A stretch of DNA of 64,000 bases from Tricholoma matsutake. Taxonomy: Eukaryota; Basidiomycota; Agaricomycetes; Agaricales; Tricholomataceae. The position numbers and the translations under genes are program-made. Positions 33,701 to 43,735 of the stretch are shown in pieces. The number at the start of each line of letters is the position of its first letter. Within the stretch, counting starts at the first letter, position 1. Below the pieces are notes generated by a model. That model was not told the DNA's origin. It ran no database searches and saw nothing but the letters and a program-made list of their open reading frames with translations. Where the stretch lies: the NCBI GenBank assembly GCA_026075535.2, contig AP026541.1:11098001-11162000 (forward strand). Reading direction: 5' to 3'.

Positions 33701-33715
33701 CAATGAAGACAAATA
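27729..33715 (+). pseudogene. gag-pol: Gypsy-4 gag-pol, single-frame type with many stops
   Basis: Gag: MPARGHSTAPKFNPTQP, then a CX2CX4HX4C knuckle CIFCSLSRHFIPDC (about 28731). Protease near 29769 reads VDPGS in place of DSG. RT about 30840-31640 with intact YIDD (31251). RNase H-like region to 32200. Integrase with H-H-C-C finger (HDHIGHKM ... TCHYC, to 32665) and ITDNGAAF and SRANG core. C-terminal GGAYILCELDGSVLHRP near 33500. In-frame TGA codons (28000, 29703, 32646, 33042, 33137, 33264, 33418, 33496, 33567 and others) sit where related elements have Arg or Lys. Frame shifts near 30140 and 31010. Family is common in mushroom genomes. Confidence 0.9.
32286..32301 (+). promoter_or_regulatory. 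Central copy of the Gypsy-4 polypurine tract
   Basis: AGTAAGGGGGAGGATG, identical over 16 nt to the 3' polypurine tract plus LTR TG at 35557-35572. It lies between RNase H and integrase and is in frame (SKGED). A second plus-strand start as in Ty1 and lentiviruses is inferred. Confidence 0.6.
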
Positions 33716-34042
33716 GACCATTTTTCTTTTCTTTTTCTACTTGCGATATTGAAACAAACTCTCGATTTTATAACAGTGTACTATTACAAGTTGCGATATC
33801 ATTCGAAATGTGTTCGCGCAAGCTCGACGGGGTTTTTCAGCTATGAAGGAGTTCTGAGCCTTTCCCCTGTGTCTCGTTTTGATGAATTGTCCATCTTACT
33901 TTCTTTTTCTTTTTCTCTCCTATGTTTTTTTTCACATATATCTTACATTTCCTGGCTTCGATCGCATGCAATATTTCTCATTTCAAACTCATTTTACTCA
34001 GACACAACAAAAACAATGAAATTCAAACAATACAGCAAATGA
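33716..34042. other. Spacer between Gypsy-4 pol and the antisense gene
   Basis: T-rich, no convincing frame. It holds the 3' ends of both the sense and the antisense transcription units. Confidence 0.5.
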
Positions 34043-35422
34043 TTACTGGGATTCCTCCCACTTCCTCTCCAAGACCTCGATCTCTTCCATCAGCACTTCC
34101 ACTTCCAACTTCTTGTGCACCAGCACTTCCGTGAGATATCCACAATGGAGTCTTGCTGCATCCGACTGCGTCATCTCATCCTCCACCACCATTGGCATGC
34201 CCTCAACCAGACCCGCAACTTTGGGTTCGACTTCTTGTTCCCTCACTTTTCCCTTCCCCTTCTCCTTCTGAGCGGACTTTGCCTTTGCCTTTGTCATTTG
34301 TTTTGGGCACTCATCGACTTTTGAGGGCCCGGCCTCTGCGTTTTGGATGGGCTGGATAGCCCGGATGCATATCACTAAGTAATCATACAGATTAGCAATT
34401 GTATTGGTTATGCAGAAGAATCACTTACTATGTCTGGGAGTCGACAACTGCGTCGACTCTGCATTACCCTTTGTAGCTCACTCGGAGCTCGCCTTTTTCC
34501 TCAACTCGCCTTGTTGGAGTCCTCGCCTCGACACTCCCTCCCAGTAGCACCCCTGTAGCCCTTGAGTGCATCGCTTGCACTTTGGGGCACCCTCCTCAAT
34601 GATACACTCCTGAACCATCCTTAGTCCAGCGCATCGATCACACTAAAGCAATATCGAAGGCGTGATTAGCCTGAATGATATCGAAAGAAAATGATGACTT
34701 ACTGGCCCATGGAAGGCGATCAGCTCACCTTCCTCTACGCACACCCGCTTTGTAACCACAGGCTCCTCATCCAGTTCATCCTCACCTTCTTCCTCATGGT
34801 CCATCTTGTCTGCCTTCCTCTTCTCGACAATCCGCTTGACGTCTGGTAGGTCATCGACCAGAGGTTCTTCTACGTCCACGGCTTCATCCCGATCAATCGA
34901 GAGGCGCATGAGCTCAAGCACGGCCATACGATTGCGGAATTCGTCCTTTGACATGGTTTTGGCCTGGACGTCGGCCAAGAAGGTTCGACATGCCTTGACC
35001 AGTGCATCTCGTCACTCCTTGATCCTTTTTGCTTTGGCCTCGACGGCCACCTGCCAAGCTTCCCTCTCCTCCTCTCTCTTCCTCTCTTCCTTGACCTTGC
35101 TTGAATACTCTTCAAAAAGATACTTCCCACCCCAGGAAACCCAATCCTTGTGAGCGAAAGGTGCGAAGAGGCCAATCACCTCATCCAACGTAACCTGCAC
35201 ACGATCGTTGCGTGCCTCATCGAACAATCCGATAACATTGTCGTATTCAGCCTATCAACGAGGTTAGGAAGCAGATAAATGAAGAAAAAGGAAAAGACAT
35301 ACCATTTTCTCACAAAAAGCACAACCCCACACCTCGAAGTCGAGGTCTTTGGCTTTGCCAGCCTCAGGCATCAATTTCGCATGATCAAGGATGGGAAGAG
35401 CGAGTTCAGCGAGGATGGACAT
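34043..35422 (-). pseudogene. Antisense four-exon gene inside Gypsy-4, Cys-rich protein
   Basis: Minus strand, ATG 35422-35420 (MSILAELALPILDHAK). Exons 35422-35303, 35251-34703, 34642-34429 and 34374-34043; introns of 51, 60 and 54 nt, all GT-AG (donors GTATGT, GTAAGT, GTAAGT; acceptors GATAG, TTTAG, TTAG; branch-like CTAAT). The joined frame gives about 404 residues broken by two TGA codons (KE-stop-RD in exon 2, SSE-stop-AT in exon 3), likely former CGA. The protein has a charged coiled-coil-like part (EERKREEEREAW), an acidic stretch, a Cys cluster CDRCAGL ... CIIEEG ... CKRCTQGLQGC made by exon 2-3 joining, and a basic tail. The Cys cluster resembles small zinc clusters in mushroom hypothetical proteins. 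Function unknown; an accessory or captured gene. Confidence 0.75.
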
Positions 35423-35556
35423 GTTGTTGAGGAGGTGGATGGAAGAGATCGAATGAAAAGAGAAAAGTTCAAACCACGATGCGTCTTAAATCAGCAATCA
35501 ACAGTGTCACATGACCCAGTTATTTCAGCTCAACTGACCGGGACGGTCAGAATTTC

Positions 35557-35570
35557 AGTAAGGGGGAGGA
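35557..35570 (+). promoter_or_regulatory. Gypsy-4 3' polypurine tract
   Basis: AGTAAGGGGGAGGA directly before the 3' LTR TG at 35571. Confidence 0.8.
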
Positions 35571-36740
35571 TGATAGGTTGTCTCCTCAGCTCAAGGACTG
35601 ATTCACCACTTTAGCATCATTCTAATCACATCAGCTAACTCCTACGACATCCCAGATGCAGCACTACCCAGTCTATCGATCACGATATCATATCAACCAT
35701 GTCAAAACATCACCAGCGACATTGATTGTATCAAGAGCCCACATCACACAACCTTAGGACTACCCCGAAAGCCCCTAAGATCCCTCTACATGACCATCGA
35801 ACATCCCTGATCAACTTCGAACAGCCGCAACCGTGATCGACCATCGTTGACCATCGTCGAGCGTCATCGATCGATATCGAGAGATTACGAGTGACATTGG
35901 GCACCACCTTCGTTATCTAAATGGTGGAAGACCATGCACTAGGACGTATTCCAACTCGTGCTCAAACCTGCTGATCATAGGTCAGCCTTGTTCCAAGTCC
36001 CTATTGCGCACAGAACCCGCTGGATGCATTATTGCAAGACTTAGTGCAGTTTATACACAAAGGACAGTCTCTTTTAGTTCTTTCCCTTTATTACTCTTTC
36101 ATCATATGATATATATATATCTTTCTTGTTCAGATTCCAGTCTCCTTTATGGCCTTGTGCCTTAACTCATATCTTTTGCCTCATGTTCTACACATGTTTC
36201 TCATTCCATTTTAGGAAGTTTCTTTAAAACATATAAAACTCTGTAGTATCTACTTGGAAATAACAAGAAATTGTCTTCACCTATCATCTTGTATACAGTT
36301 CTAAGCATCCGATCAACTTTCTAAAACAATCTAAGTCTCTACAGGTTTTCTCAATTGATGAGAAACCTCTGCAATCATCGCGTCCTCAATCCTCCCTCAA
36401 TCCTCTCATCATTAGCACTAGCAACCCTTCCAACACTTCATAGCCATTTGCCGCACCCTTTGTATACTATCAACCTATCGAAAGGTCTCCAGAATTCACA
36501 CATTGACCATCGACAATAAACTCGTTCACCGTCGATCTCATTGATTGATACTCGATCAGACCATGCCAAACACCTTCGTCTCTCGTAGCACTACCTTCAC
36601 GACTAGTACCAACCGGTCATCTTCCCATCAGTTGGGCCACAAACATTTGGAACAACTCACAACCTTCCTCTGACTCATCACAAATATCATTGATTGCCTC
36701 ATCGGCAGTTTAGGTGGTTTTCCCGGGTTGAGTATCATCA
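35571..36740 (+). repeat. Gypsy-4 3' LTR
   Basis: 1170 bp, near copy of 26400-27595, missing a short stretch near 36540 (CGATCGCCCTCAATATCG in the 5' LTR). Confidence 0.92.
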
Positions 36741-36930
36741 CCACTCTGTTTCATACTGTACAACCCACATTGAAGTTCCCATATCCAGTCCTCCTTTCTG
36801 GGTTCTTCAAAGTCAGATGGTGGTTGCATGTATTGTACTTCATCATCCGGTAAAAACCCATATAGGAAAGCTGTCTTTATGTCAATCTGTTGTGCATTCC
36901 AACCCAAAGAGGCAGCAATATGCAACAGGA
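36741..36930 (-). pseudogene. Copia RT, central part
   Basis: Minus strand: LLHIAASLGWNAQQIDIKTAF, FLPDDEVQYMQPP, WELQCGLYSMKQSG. These are core Copia RT blocks. Bounded on one side by the LINE (11-bp duplication ATGCAACAGGA at 36920-36930) and on the other by Gypsy-4. Confidence 0.93.
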
Positions 36931-37065
36931 GACTGCTTCTTGATCTTGTACTGCCACCATCTGCTTCTTTTCTCAAAGTTTGCATAGTCGGATGGTGCAG
37001 GGAACACAGAAGGGGAATGAGATCTAGTACAAAATAGCAGAATAAACACATCTCTGTACCTAAAT

Positions 37066-37241
37066 ATGCTGGAGAACACCTCCCATAACACCAGCTCGCA
37101 ATCACCAGCACCAACAGCCTCAAATACCAGACAAAAAACAGTGACATCAACAACAAAGAAAACCAGGAAGGAGCTCCAAGATGTGGAAGGAGTAAACATG
37201 GCCATAAAGTCTAAACAACAAGCCATAGCATACTTAGTAGC
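37066..37241 (+). pseudogene. LINE ORF1, N-terminal part
   Basis: ATG at 37066: MLENTSHNTSSQSPAPTAS, a Ser/Thr/Lys-rich start, cut by the Gypsy-3 LTR after AIAYLVA. It resumes at 43462. Assignment as ORF1 comes from position between the LINE 5' end and the endonuclease. Confidence 0.6.
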
Positions 37242-37643
37242 TGTTAGGGCAACACCCACTATCTGCTAGCTAAGACTGTGCAGGTTCTCTCTACAAGAAG
37301 GGGGCAGGATCCGTGCTCATGATGGGGGAACTGATGGTTTTGATGCGAGGGGTTATTAATAGATGAGTTGGTTGAGAAAGGCCTTTCACACCGAAAGCGT
37401 AGGTGGAATACCTAAGAGAACACAACTGGGGTCCCCTAGGCATATATTTAGGGTTTATATACTATGTTACATATATTGTACATTGTTGTTACTGATGCAC
37501 TCATACATGCGCATACATATTGATGCATGCAAAATAAAATTCTCATGCTATCAAAGTGTAGCATCATTTGGCATCATGTAGCATAATTTGACATAATAAA
37601 ATAAAAATGAAATTTTATTAGGTAATGGGGTGGTTTCCTAACA
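37242..37643 (-). repeat. Gypsy-3 3' LTR
   Basis: 402 bp. Compared with 43060-43461 it has lost many CGs: for example GTGCTCATGAT against GCGCGCGTGAT, GGCAGG against GGCGGG. The polypurine tract AAAAGGGGGGTAA (minus strand) abuts it at 37644-37656. Confidence 0.92.
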
Positions 37644-37654
37644 TTACCCCCCTT

Positions 37655-40600
37655 TTATGCCTCGACTTCCAGGCAAGAAAATATTACGTCTGTCCCCTCT
37701 GTGAAATTTTGGTAAGGCCAGAATTTCATCCCCTCATACACCATCCTCGCAATGCAATGCGGAGCATTTGGATTACATTTAAAGAATTGGGTGATCACGT
37801 TATGCGCTCGCTTACAATTCTCTTCGGGTTCCCACAAATTATTTTTGTCGGTATAGTTTTTCCACTTTATTAAGAACTCCAATTTGTTCCATCAAAGATG
37901 TGAGTCTAGAATTTCTTCAACTATGTATTCTGGAGCACCTTCTACTATTATTGGAGGTTGCGGAGTAGTTTGTTGGCCAGGAATAGTGGGTGGGTGGTAA
38001 GGGCATAGGTGGGATACATTAATCTCAGGATCAATCTTGAATGATCGGGGTAATTTTAGCACCACTGGATTAGGTGAGATCACTTTAGAGATCGCATATG
38101 GGCCAACTTGTTTCTCCGTAAGTTTCCTTGAAGGTCATGGAATATTCAGGTTCTTGGTACTTAGCCACACCAAGTCACCAACTTTGTACTCTGGAGCATG
38201 TGCTCGAGCACAATCCATGTGTTGCATCATGTCATCACGTGCTTTCTTCAATGCTGCCTCTGCTTCTTCTTGTACCTTTTGCATCTTAGATACAAAGTCT
38301 TCTACTGACTGTACTTTGACTTCCCTTCTGGGTTCTACTCCCATGCAAGGATGATATCCATAATTTGTGAAAAAGGGTGACATATGAGTAGCCGAATGGA
38401 ATTTGTTATTGTGGGAAAATTCAGCAATTGCCAGCCATTCGGGCCAGTCAGTTTGTCAGTAGTTGACAAACATATGTAGGTACTGCTCCAACTCCTGGTT
38501 CATTCTCTCTGTCTGCCCATCAGTCTGCAGGTGATATGCTGTAGATAATTTAGTTTGAATTCCCAATATGTTGTTCAGCTCTCGCATAAATGCAGAAGCA
38601 AATTGTGGTCCGCAATCAGAGATAACGGTATCAGGTAACCCATGTAACTGCCATACCTGATTTAGATAGAGGCATGCCAAGCCTAATGATGAGGTTTCTG
38701 TAGTAGTAGGAATAATATGGACCTCCTTTGTGAAGCGGTTGCATACTACGAATATTGCATCATACCCTTGAGCCTCAGGTAATCCAGTAATAAAATCCAC
38801 AGATATATCTTGCCACGGCACTTTAGGTATAGGGTTCGGCATTAATTTTCCTGCAGGTTTTTCTGGAAATTTCTTCCCCCTCATGCACATATCACATCTA
38901 TCCATATACCCCAACACATACTTTGAAATTCCGGGCCACCAATAATTTCTCATTACTAATTCCAACATCTTCCATCTTCCTGGGTGTCTGGCAGTTGGCA
39001 TATTATGATGTAACTGGACGATCTCCCTTTGCAAATCCTGATCCTTTGGTACATACACTTTTCCTTGAAACAACACCAACCCTTGTTCCTCAGCCCATTC
39101 ATCTCCTTTAATATTACCTTTCTTCTCTCCCTTCAGAGCTTTCACAGCTTCCACTACTTCATCGTCCATTTCTGAACATTGTCTAATTTTAGACAACATT
39201 TCTGTTTCTGAGCTATCTATTAATAGATGCCCTTGATGCATAGTGCAAATGCAAAAGTATTTGGGTTTGAGTAAGGTAACATTTTTATTGTCCTCCTCCA
39301 CCCCCCTTTTATGATCAATACATCTGGATAATGCATCTGCTTTCCTCATTAAGCTTCCCGCTTTGTGGACCAAGTGAAAATTGAAACGTGATAGGAATAG
39401 TGCCCAATGTGCTTGCCGGCAATTAAGCTTTTTAGCGGACATGAAGTATTGCAGATTTTGATGATCCGTCCAGATCTCAATCTGATGCATACATCCCTCC
39501 AAATAATGCCTCCATGCCTCCAACACTTGTATTATCCCCAACATCTCTTTGTCATGCACATCATAATTCCTCTCCACATCATTCAACCCTCGGGACAAAT
39601 ATGCACAAGGATGCCATTTGTCATCTTTGCACAGCATTGATAATACCACTCCAGTAGCAAAATTGGATGCATCTGATTCCACTCATAAAGGGCATGTGAA
39701 ATCTACCAGGGCTAATATTGGTCCCTCCACAAACTTCCTCTTCAACTCCTCAAACACTGTCTGCTGCTGCTCTCCCCACCTCCACACTACTCCATTTTGC
39801 ATAAGGTTATGTAAGGGTGCGGCAATTTTAGAAAAATTGTGCACAAAGTGACAATAATAATTTGGGAGTCCCAAGAAGGCTTGAACCTCCTTGACATGGG
39901 TGGGCACAGGCCAATCTGTGATCACCTGTACCTTGATCGGATCCATTTTGAACCCATCAGGGCTGATCAATAATCCTAGGAACTCAATTTCACTTGCCCC
40001 AAACACACACTTCTCTGGTTTCAAAAATAGATCATTCTCTGCTAACCTCTGTAGCACCTCCTGCACTATCGCCTCATGATTTTCTTCATCCTCCGTGAAT
40101 ATCAGAATGTCGTCAACAAATATTATTACCATGCCTTTGTCTATTACGTCCTTGAAAATGTTGTTCATTATATTTTGAAAGGTCAGGGGACTATTAGTCA
40201 TCCCAAAAAACATGACAAGCAGCTCGAAGGATCCTCGATGCGTGGCAAATGCGGCCTTCCACTCATCTCCTTTCTTTATTCATACATAGTTGTATCTCCA
40301 TTGTAAATCCAATTTTGTAAAGACCTTGGCTTTTCCCACCTTGTCAATTATTTCTGAGATCAATGGCAGGGGGTATGTGTTCTTCACTGTCCACTCATTC
40401 AGATACCTATAATCTGTACACATCCTCTTTCTTTGGTCTTTTTTGGGCACAAAGAATATTGGTGACGTCTGCGGTGATTTCAAAGGTTGTATGTATCCTT
40501 TGCGCAATTGCTCCTTCAGGAATGCATCCACTTCTTCTTGTTCCATCGGAGATAACGGATATACCTTCGACTTCTTCAGCACAAACCCTGGCTTCATCTC

Positions 40601-41569
40601 AATCGCATGATCCCATGGCTTCAGCACCGGCATTCGCTCAGACTCCTTCTTTTGGAACACTGACAAATGTTCATGATACACTTTTGGCACCCATTCCTCC
40701 ACTGGCTTCTCCACCTTCAAGATATTCTTATCCCACAACTGTCCTCCACGAACTGCTCTAAAGGTTTGCTTCTGCTCTTCTTTCTCGATCATGATCGGAA
40801 CTTCCCCATTTGGCATTTCCTCATCCTCCACTTCCTCCATCATAACAGAATACTTCCTCAGATGTTCTTTCTCTTTCTTTTTCCTTTTTTCTTTCTTCAT
40901 CTTCCTCCCATACACATTACATTCCTTAGGGCAATGAGTCATTTGTACTTTCCCAGTTTTCCAATCAATTTCGGGATTATGCTTCCATAACCATGGACAT
41001 CCTATTATTAGATTGGTTTTCCCAAGATTGCACACTTCGAATACGGCTCGCTCCTGATGCTCCTGATACTTTAGTACCATAGTCACCTCCTCCTTGATAG
41101 TTCCTCCACGATTGACTGTTCCATCAATATTGTACACCATTATAGGTTGCGCCAGCTTGCGTGTGTTAATACTGTTTCCAGTAATTAAGGATCAATTAAT
41201 AAATAGTCCTGTAGCACCACTGTCAAGCAATGCTTCCACATCAATAGCTGCATGCATGTCCACTGTCTTCAGTCCCACAGTCAAGGTGATTTTGGGTTCT
41301 ATTTGCACAGAGCGAATAAAGAATTTAGGGGTTTTCAGAAATGACATGTGACAATTTTCTTTGTTGCGTGATTCACAACAGTTGTACTCCTCCTCGATTT
41401 CCTTTTCTGATTTACTCTGGGTTTCCTCAGATACTAATACATTGTAATGATTCTGGGTCACCAATGGGGAAACCTTCACTGGGACTCTTCCACAAAATTC
41501 TCCTGCTTGCCTTCCTCCTGCTTCACTTCCTCGATTGTAGCTCCCCTGATCTTTCTCTTCTGCTTGCAA
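37655..41569 (-). pseudogene. pol: Gypsy-3 pol: protease to chromodomain
   Basis: Minus strand, one frame (-1 relative to gag, overlapping gag by about 90 nt). Protease LLDSGATG near 41215; RT with TKLDLQWRY, then intact FVDD (IIFVDDILIF, about 40120); RNase H VESDASNFATGVVL; integrase with C-x2-C (CDMCMRG), DFITGLPEAQGYD, SDCGPQFAS and TDGQTERMNQELEQYL; chromodomain PEYIVEEILDSH ... KLEFLIKWKNY ... LWEPEENC. Six in-frame TGA codons end the open pieces at 41192, 40280, 39683, 38456, 38135 and 37892. In each the surrounding motif expects Arg, so CGA to TGA explains them all. Otherwise the frame is intact. Confidence 0.93.
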
Positions 41570-42573
41570 TACTTAGAAATGTGTCCTAACTGCCCACAGT
41601 TAAAACATTTAAGTGGGGCTCGTCTCCCCACTTGATCAACCTCCATTGCCTCTGCTGGTGCTGCTGACTCCGTAACTATAGGTGTCACTGCCATGGCCGG
41701 TGGCTGTGCCCTCAGAGCTTGCACCTGAGGCACCTTTCCTGTCTTGGACTTTCCTCCTGATGACTTTCCAAATTTACTACTTCCGTACATCAACTTTGAC
41801 TCCGCCTGTTCCTGCCAATATTGCCAGTCAAGGCGCATTGCCCAATTATACCACTTGTCCAACTTCTCTGGCATAGAAGGTAGTCGGTAGATAGACTTGA
41901 ATAAAGAGGGATTTAATCCTGCTTTCAAAAACTCTACCAACGTGGCTTCTCCCATGTCCATTTGCGAAGCTTCTGCTTTGAACTGCAAAATAAATTCATC
42001 CGCCGTTAAGGAACCTTGGCGCATGGTCTTTAATTTAGCATTGGCTGTTGCCTTTGGATTAGGGTCTCCAAACTGTGCCTCCGATCTCTCCAGAAATTCC
42101 TTGAAGGTTGCAAATGGTTTATTTCCCATGGCAATTTGATTAATAGCCTCGTTTCTCCAGAACTGTGCTTTCCCCCCCTGAATGTATGAGAGAGCAAACA
42201 TAATCCTAGACTTGGCTGTACGAAACTCGGGCTTCCTCCCATGGATGTACAATACTATAGAGCTGATGAAGGATTTTGTATTCTCCATGGTACCGTCAAA
42301 GATTTGTGGGGGCGCATACTTAGGTAAGCGCGCTTTTCCATTTCCGGATTTCTCCACCGTCTCATCCTCCTGCGATATCCACTCCACCATCTCCTCCATC
42401 TCATCATCTCTTTCTCCTGTCATCTCTGGCTGTACTTCCACTTGTCTGGGCTGTGATGCTGCAAATACTGACACTAATTGTGACATTTGCGCTGTGAGCG
42501 CATCAATTTTCGCCTCTAGTGCTGGTATGGGAACAGGATTAGGACCAGGATTTGAAGTTGAAGGTTCGGACAT
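41476..42573 (-). CDS. gag: Gypsy-3 gag, intact 365-aa frame
   Basis: ATG at 42573 (MSEPSTSNPGPNPVPIPAL). N-terminal Pro/Ser-rich part and short coiled coil (LEAKIDALTAQMSQLV), retrotransposon-gag domain (QGGKAQFWRNEAI, LKTMRQGSLTADEFILQF), zinc knuckle CFNCGQLGHISKYC (CX2CX4HX4C, near 41600), basic end. No stop inside, the only retroelement gene in the window fully open. Pol lies in the -1 frame; I found no canonical slippery heptamer in the overlap. Confidence 0.9.
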   Translation of the reverse strand: MSEPSTSNPGPNPVPIPALEAKIDALTAQMSQLVSVFAASQPRQVEVQPEMTGERDDEMEEMVEWISQEDETVEKSGNGKARLPKYAPPQIFDGTMENTKSFISSIVLYIHGRKPEFRTAKSRIMFALSYIQGGKAQFWRNEAINQIAMGNKPFATFKEFLERSEAQFGDPNPKATANAKLKTMRQGSLTADEFILQFKAEASQMDMGEATLVEFLKAGLNPSLFKSIYRLPSMPEKLDKWYNWAMRLDWQYWQEQAESKLMYGSSKFGKSSGGKSKTGKVPQVQALRAQPPAMAVTPIVTESAAPAEAMEVDQVGRRAPLKCFNCGQLGHISKYCKQKRKIRGATIEEVKQEEGKQENFVEESQ

Positions 42574-43059
42574 AATTGTAAAATCTGTGATGAATCACTT
42601 CTTTGACAAATTCAAAATTTTACTTTGAGACCTCTCCAAACGTCTACGGGTCACGTGATAAGGTTCGTCGAGGTTCGTCAATGGTTTGTCGTTCGTCAGG
42701 CGCCTATTTTGACACTTCGGATCAACAACCCTTCCAACAGTGCCTGATCTCGGAGATATCACTGAATTTGGCTTGTAACTAAAATAGTCGTCCGAATAGA
42801 GTGATGTAAATCATAACTAAACAAGATCCGATCGGTTGTCTGGTTGCAGCTGTCCTAATGACAAGTGCTGCCTCTCGATCACTGGCAGTCGCAATGTAAG
42901 GCGATGCCTGGCGTCGGCTTATGAAAGAAAAGGTAGATTACGTATATACAAGTACTTCTGGCTTGTGCCAAAAGGATGAGTAATTGGATGTGGAATGGTG
43001 AAACAATGATGTATGCGCAAGTAAGAGAAGGCGCACTGATATGGGAAGTTGTGTTCTTC
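42574..43059 (-). promoter_or_regulatory. Gypsy-3 leader with self-type primer-binding site
   Basis: AGAACACAACT (complement of 43047-43057) lies 2 nt inside the 5' LTR and pairs over 11 nt with AGTTGTGTTCT in the LTR (complement of 43235-43245). The rest of the 486-nt leader shows no gene. Confidence 0.65.
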
Positions 43060-43461
43060 TGTTAGGGTGACACCCACTATCTGCTAGCTAAGACCATGCG
43101 GGTTCTCTCTACAAGAAGGGGGCGGGATCTGCGCGCGTGATGGGGAAATTGATGGTTTTGATGCGAGGGGTTATTAATAGGTAAGTTTGTTGAGATAGGC
43201 CTTTCACACCGAAAATGTAGGTGGAATACCTAAGAGAACACAACTGGGGTCCCCTAGGCATATATTTAGGGTTTATATACCATGTTACATATATTGTACA
43301 TTGTTGTTGCCGACGCACTCGTACATGCATGTACATTTTGATGTGTGCGAAATAAAATTCTCATGCTATCAAAATGTAGCGTCATTTGGCGTCATGTAGC
43401 GTAATTTGACATAATGAAATAAAAATGAAAGTTTATTAGGTAATGGGGTGGTTTCCTAACA
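43060..43461 (-). repeat. Gypsy-3 5' LTR with TATA box and self-primer
   Basis: On the minus strand GTATATAAAC (around 43280-43271) is about 29 nt before AGTTGTGTTCT (43245-43235), the predicted RNA 5' end complementary to the primer site at 43047-43057. CG-richer than the 3' LTR. Confidence 0.85.
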
Positions 43462-43735
43462 GAGACAGCCAAACCAGCAAAATGGGATCCAAGATGATGG
43501 CTGGCCAATGAGGCCTGCACAAGCAACAATAGATGGGTTCTTCACAAGACTACAAGCAGAAGACAACCAACACCAGAAAGAAGAGTGCAGGGAACTGCCA
43601 TGGGGACAAACAAGGTGGGGAGACCAGGACCTGAATGAGCAAGGCCCAGGGTCACTACCAGAAAGAACACCAAACAGGAGTGAAGCCACACCGCTTGAAT
43701 ATGTCCGAAAACCCACAAGAGGGACAGTGAAGTAG
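43462..43735 (+). pseudogene. LINE ORF1, C-terminal part
   Basis: Frame from about 43470 to TAG 43733: MRPAQATIDGFFTRLQAED, then GPGSLPERTPNRSEATPLEY. It ends just before the endonuclease frame, as in other mushroom LINEs of this group. Confidence 0.6.

Larger units (their letters stand above)
26400..36740 (+). mobile_element. Gypsy-4 with internal PPT copy and antisense gene
   Basis: LTRs 26400-27595 and 35571-36740 (TGATAGG ... TATCATCA), flanked by CCGC (26396-26399) and CCAC (36741-36744). It lies inside Copia RT; removal gives GLYSMKQSGQIWNQM in frame. At 10.3 kb it is long for Gypsy because of 1.2 kb LTRs and a 1.9 kb region after pol holding an antisense gene. Confidence 0.92.
37242..43461 (-). 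mobile_element. Gypsy-3, chromodomain Gypsy element on the minus strand
   Basis: LTRs of equal length (402 bp) at 37242-37643 and 43060-43461, TGTTAGG ... CCTAACA. Coding order on the minus strand: gag, protease, RT, RNase H, integrase, chromodomain. Flanks GTAGC and GAGAC do not match, so there is no target duplication although LINE ORF1 lies on both sides. Distinct family from Gypsy-1/2. Confidence 0.92.

Noticed and set aside
41476..41569. Slippery site in the Gypsy-3 gag/pol overlap (GAATTTT)
   Set aside because: Does not meet the XXXYYYZ rule and cannot be compared with a second copy here.
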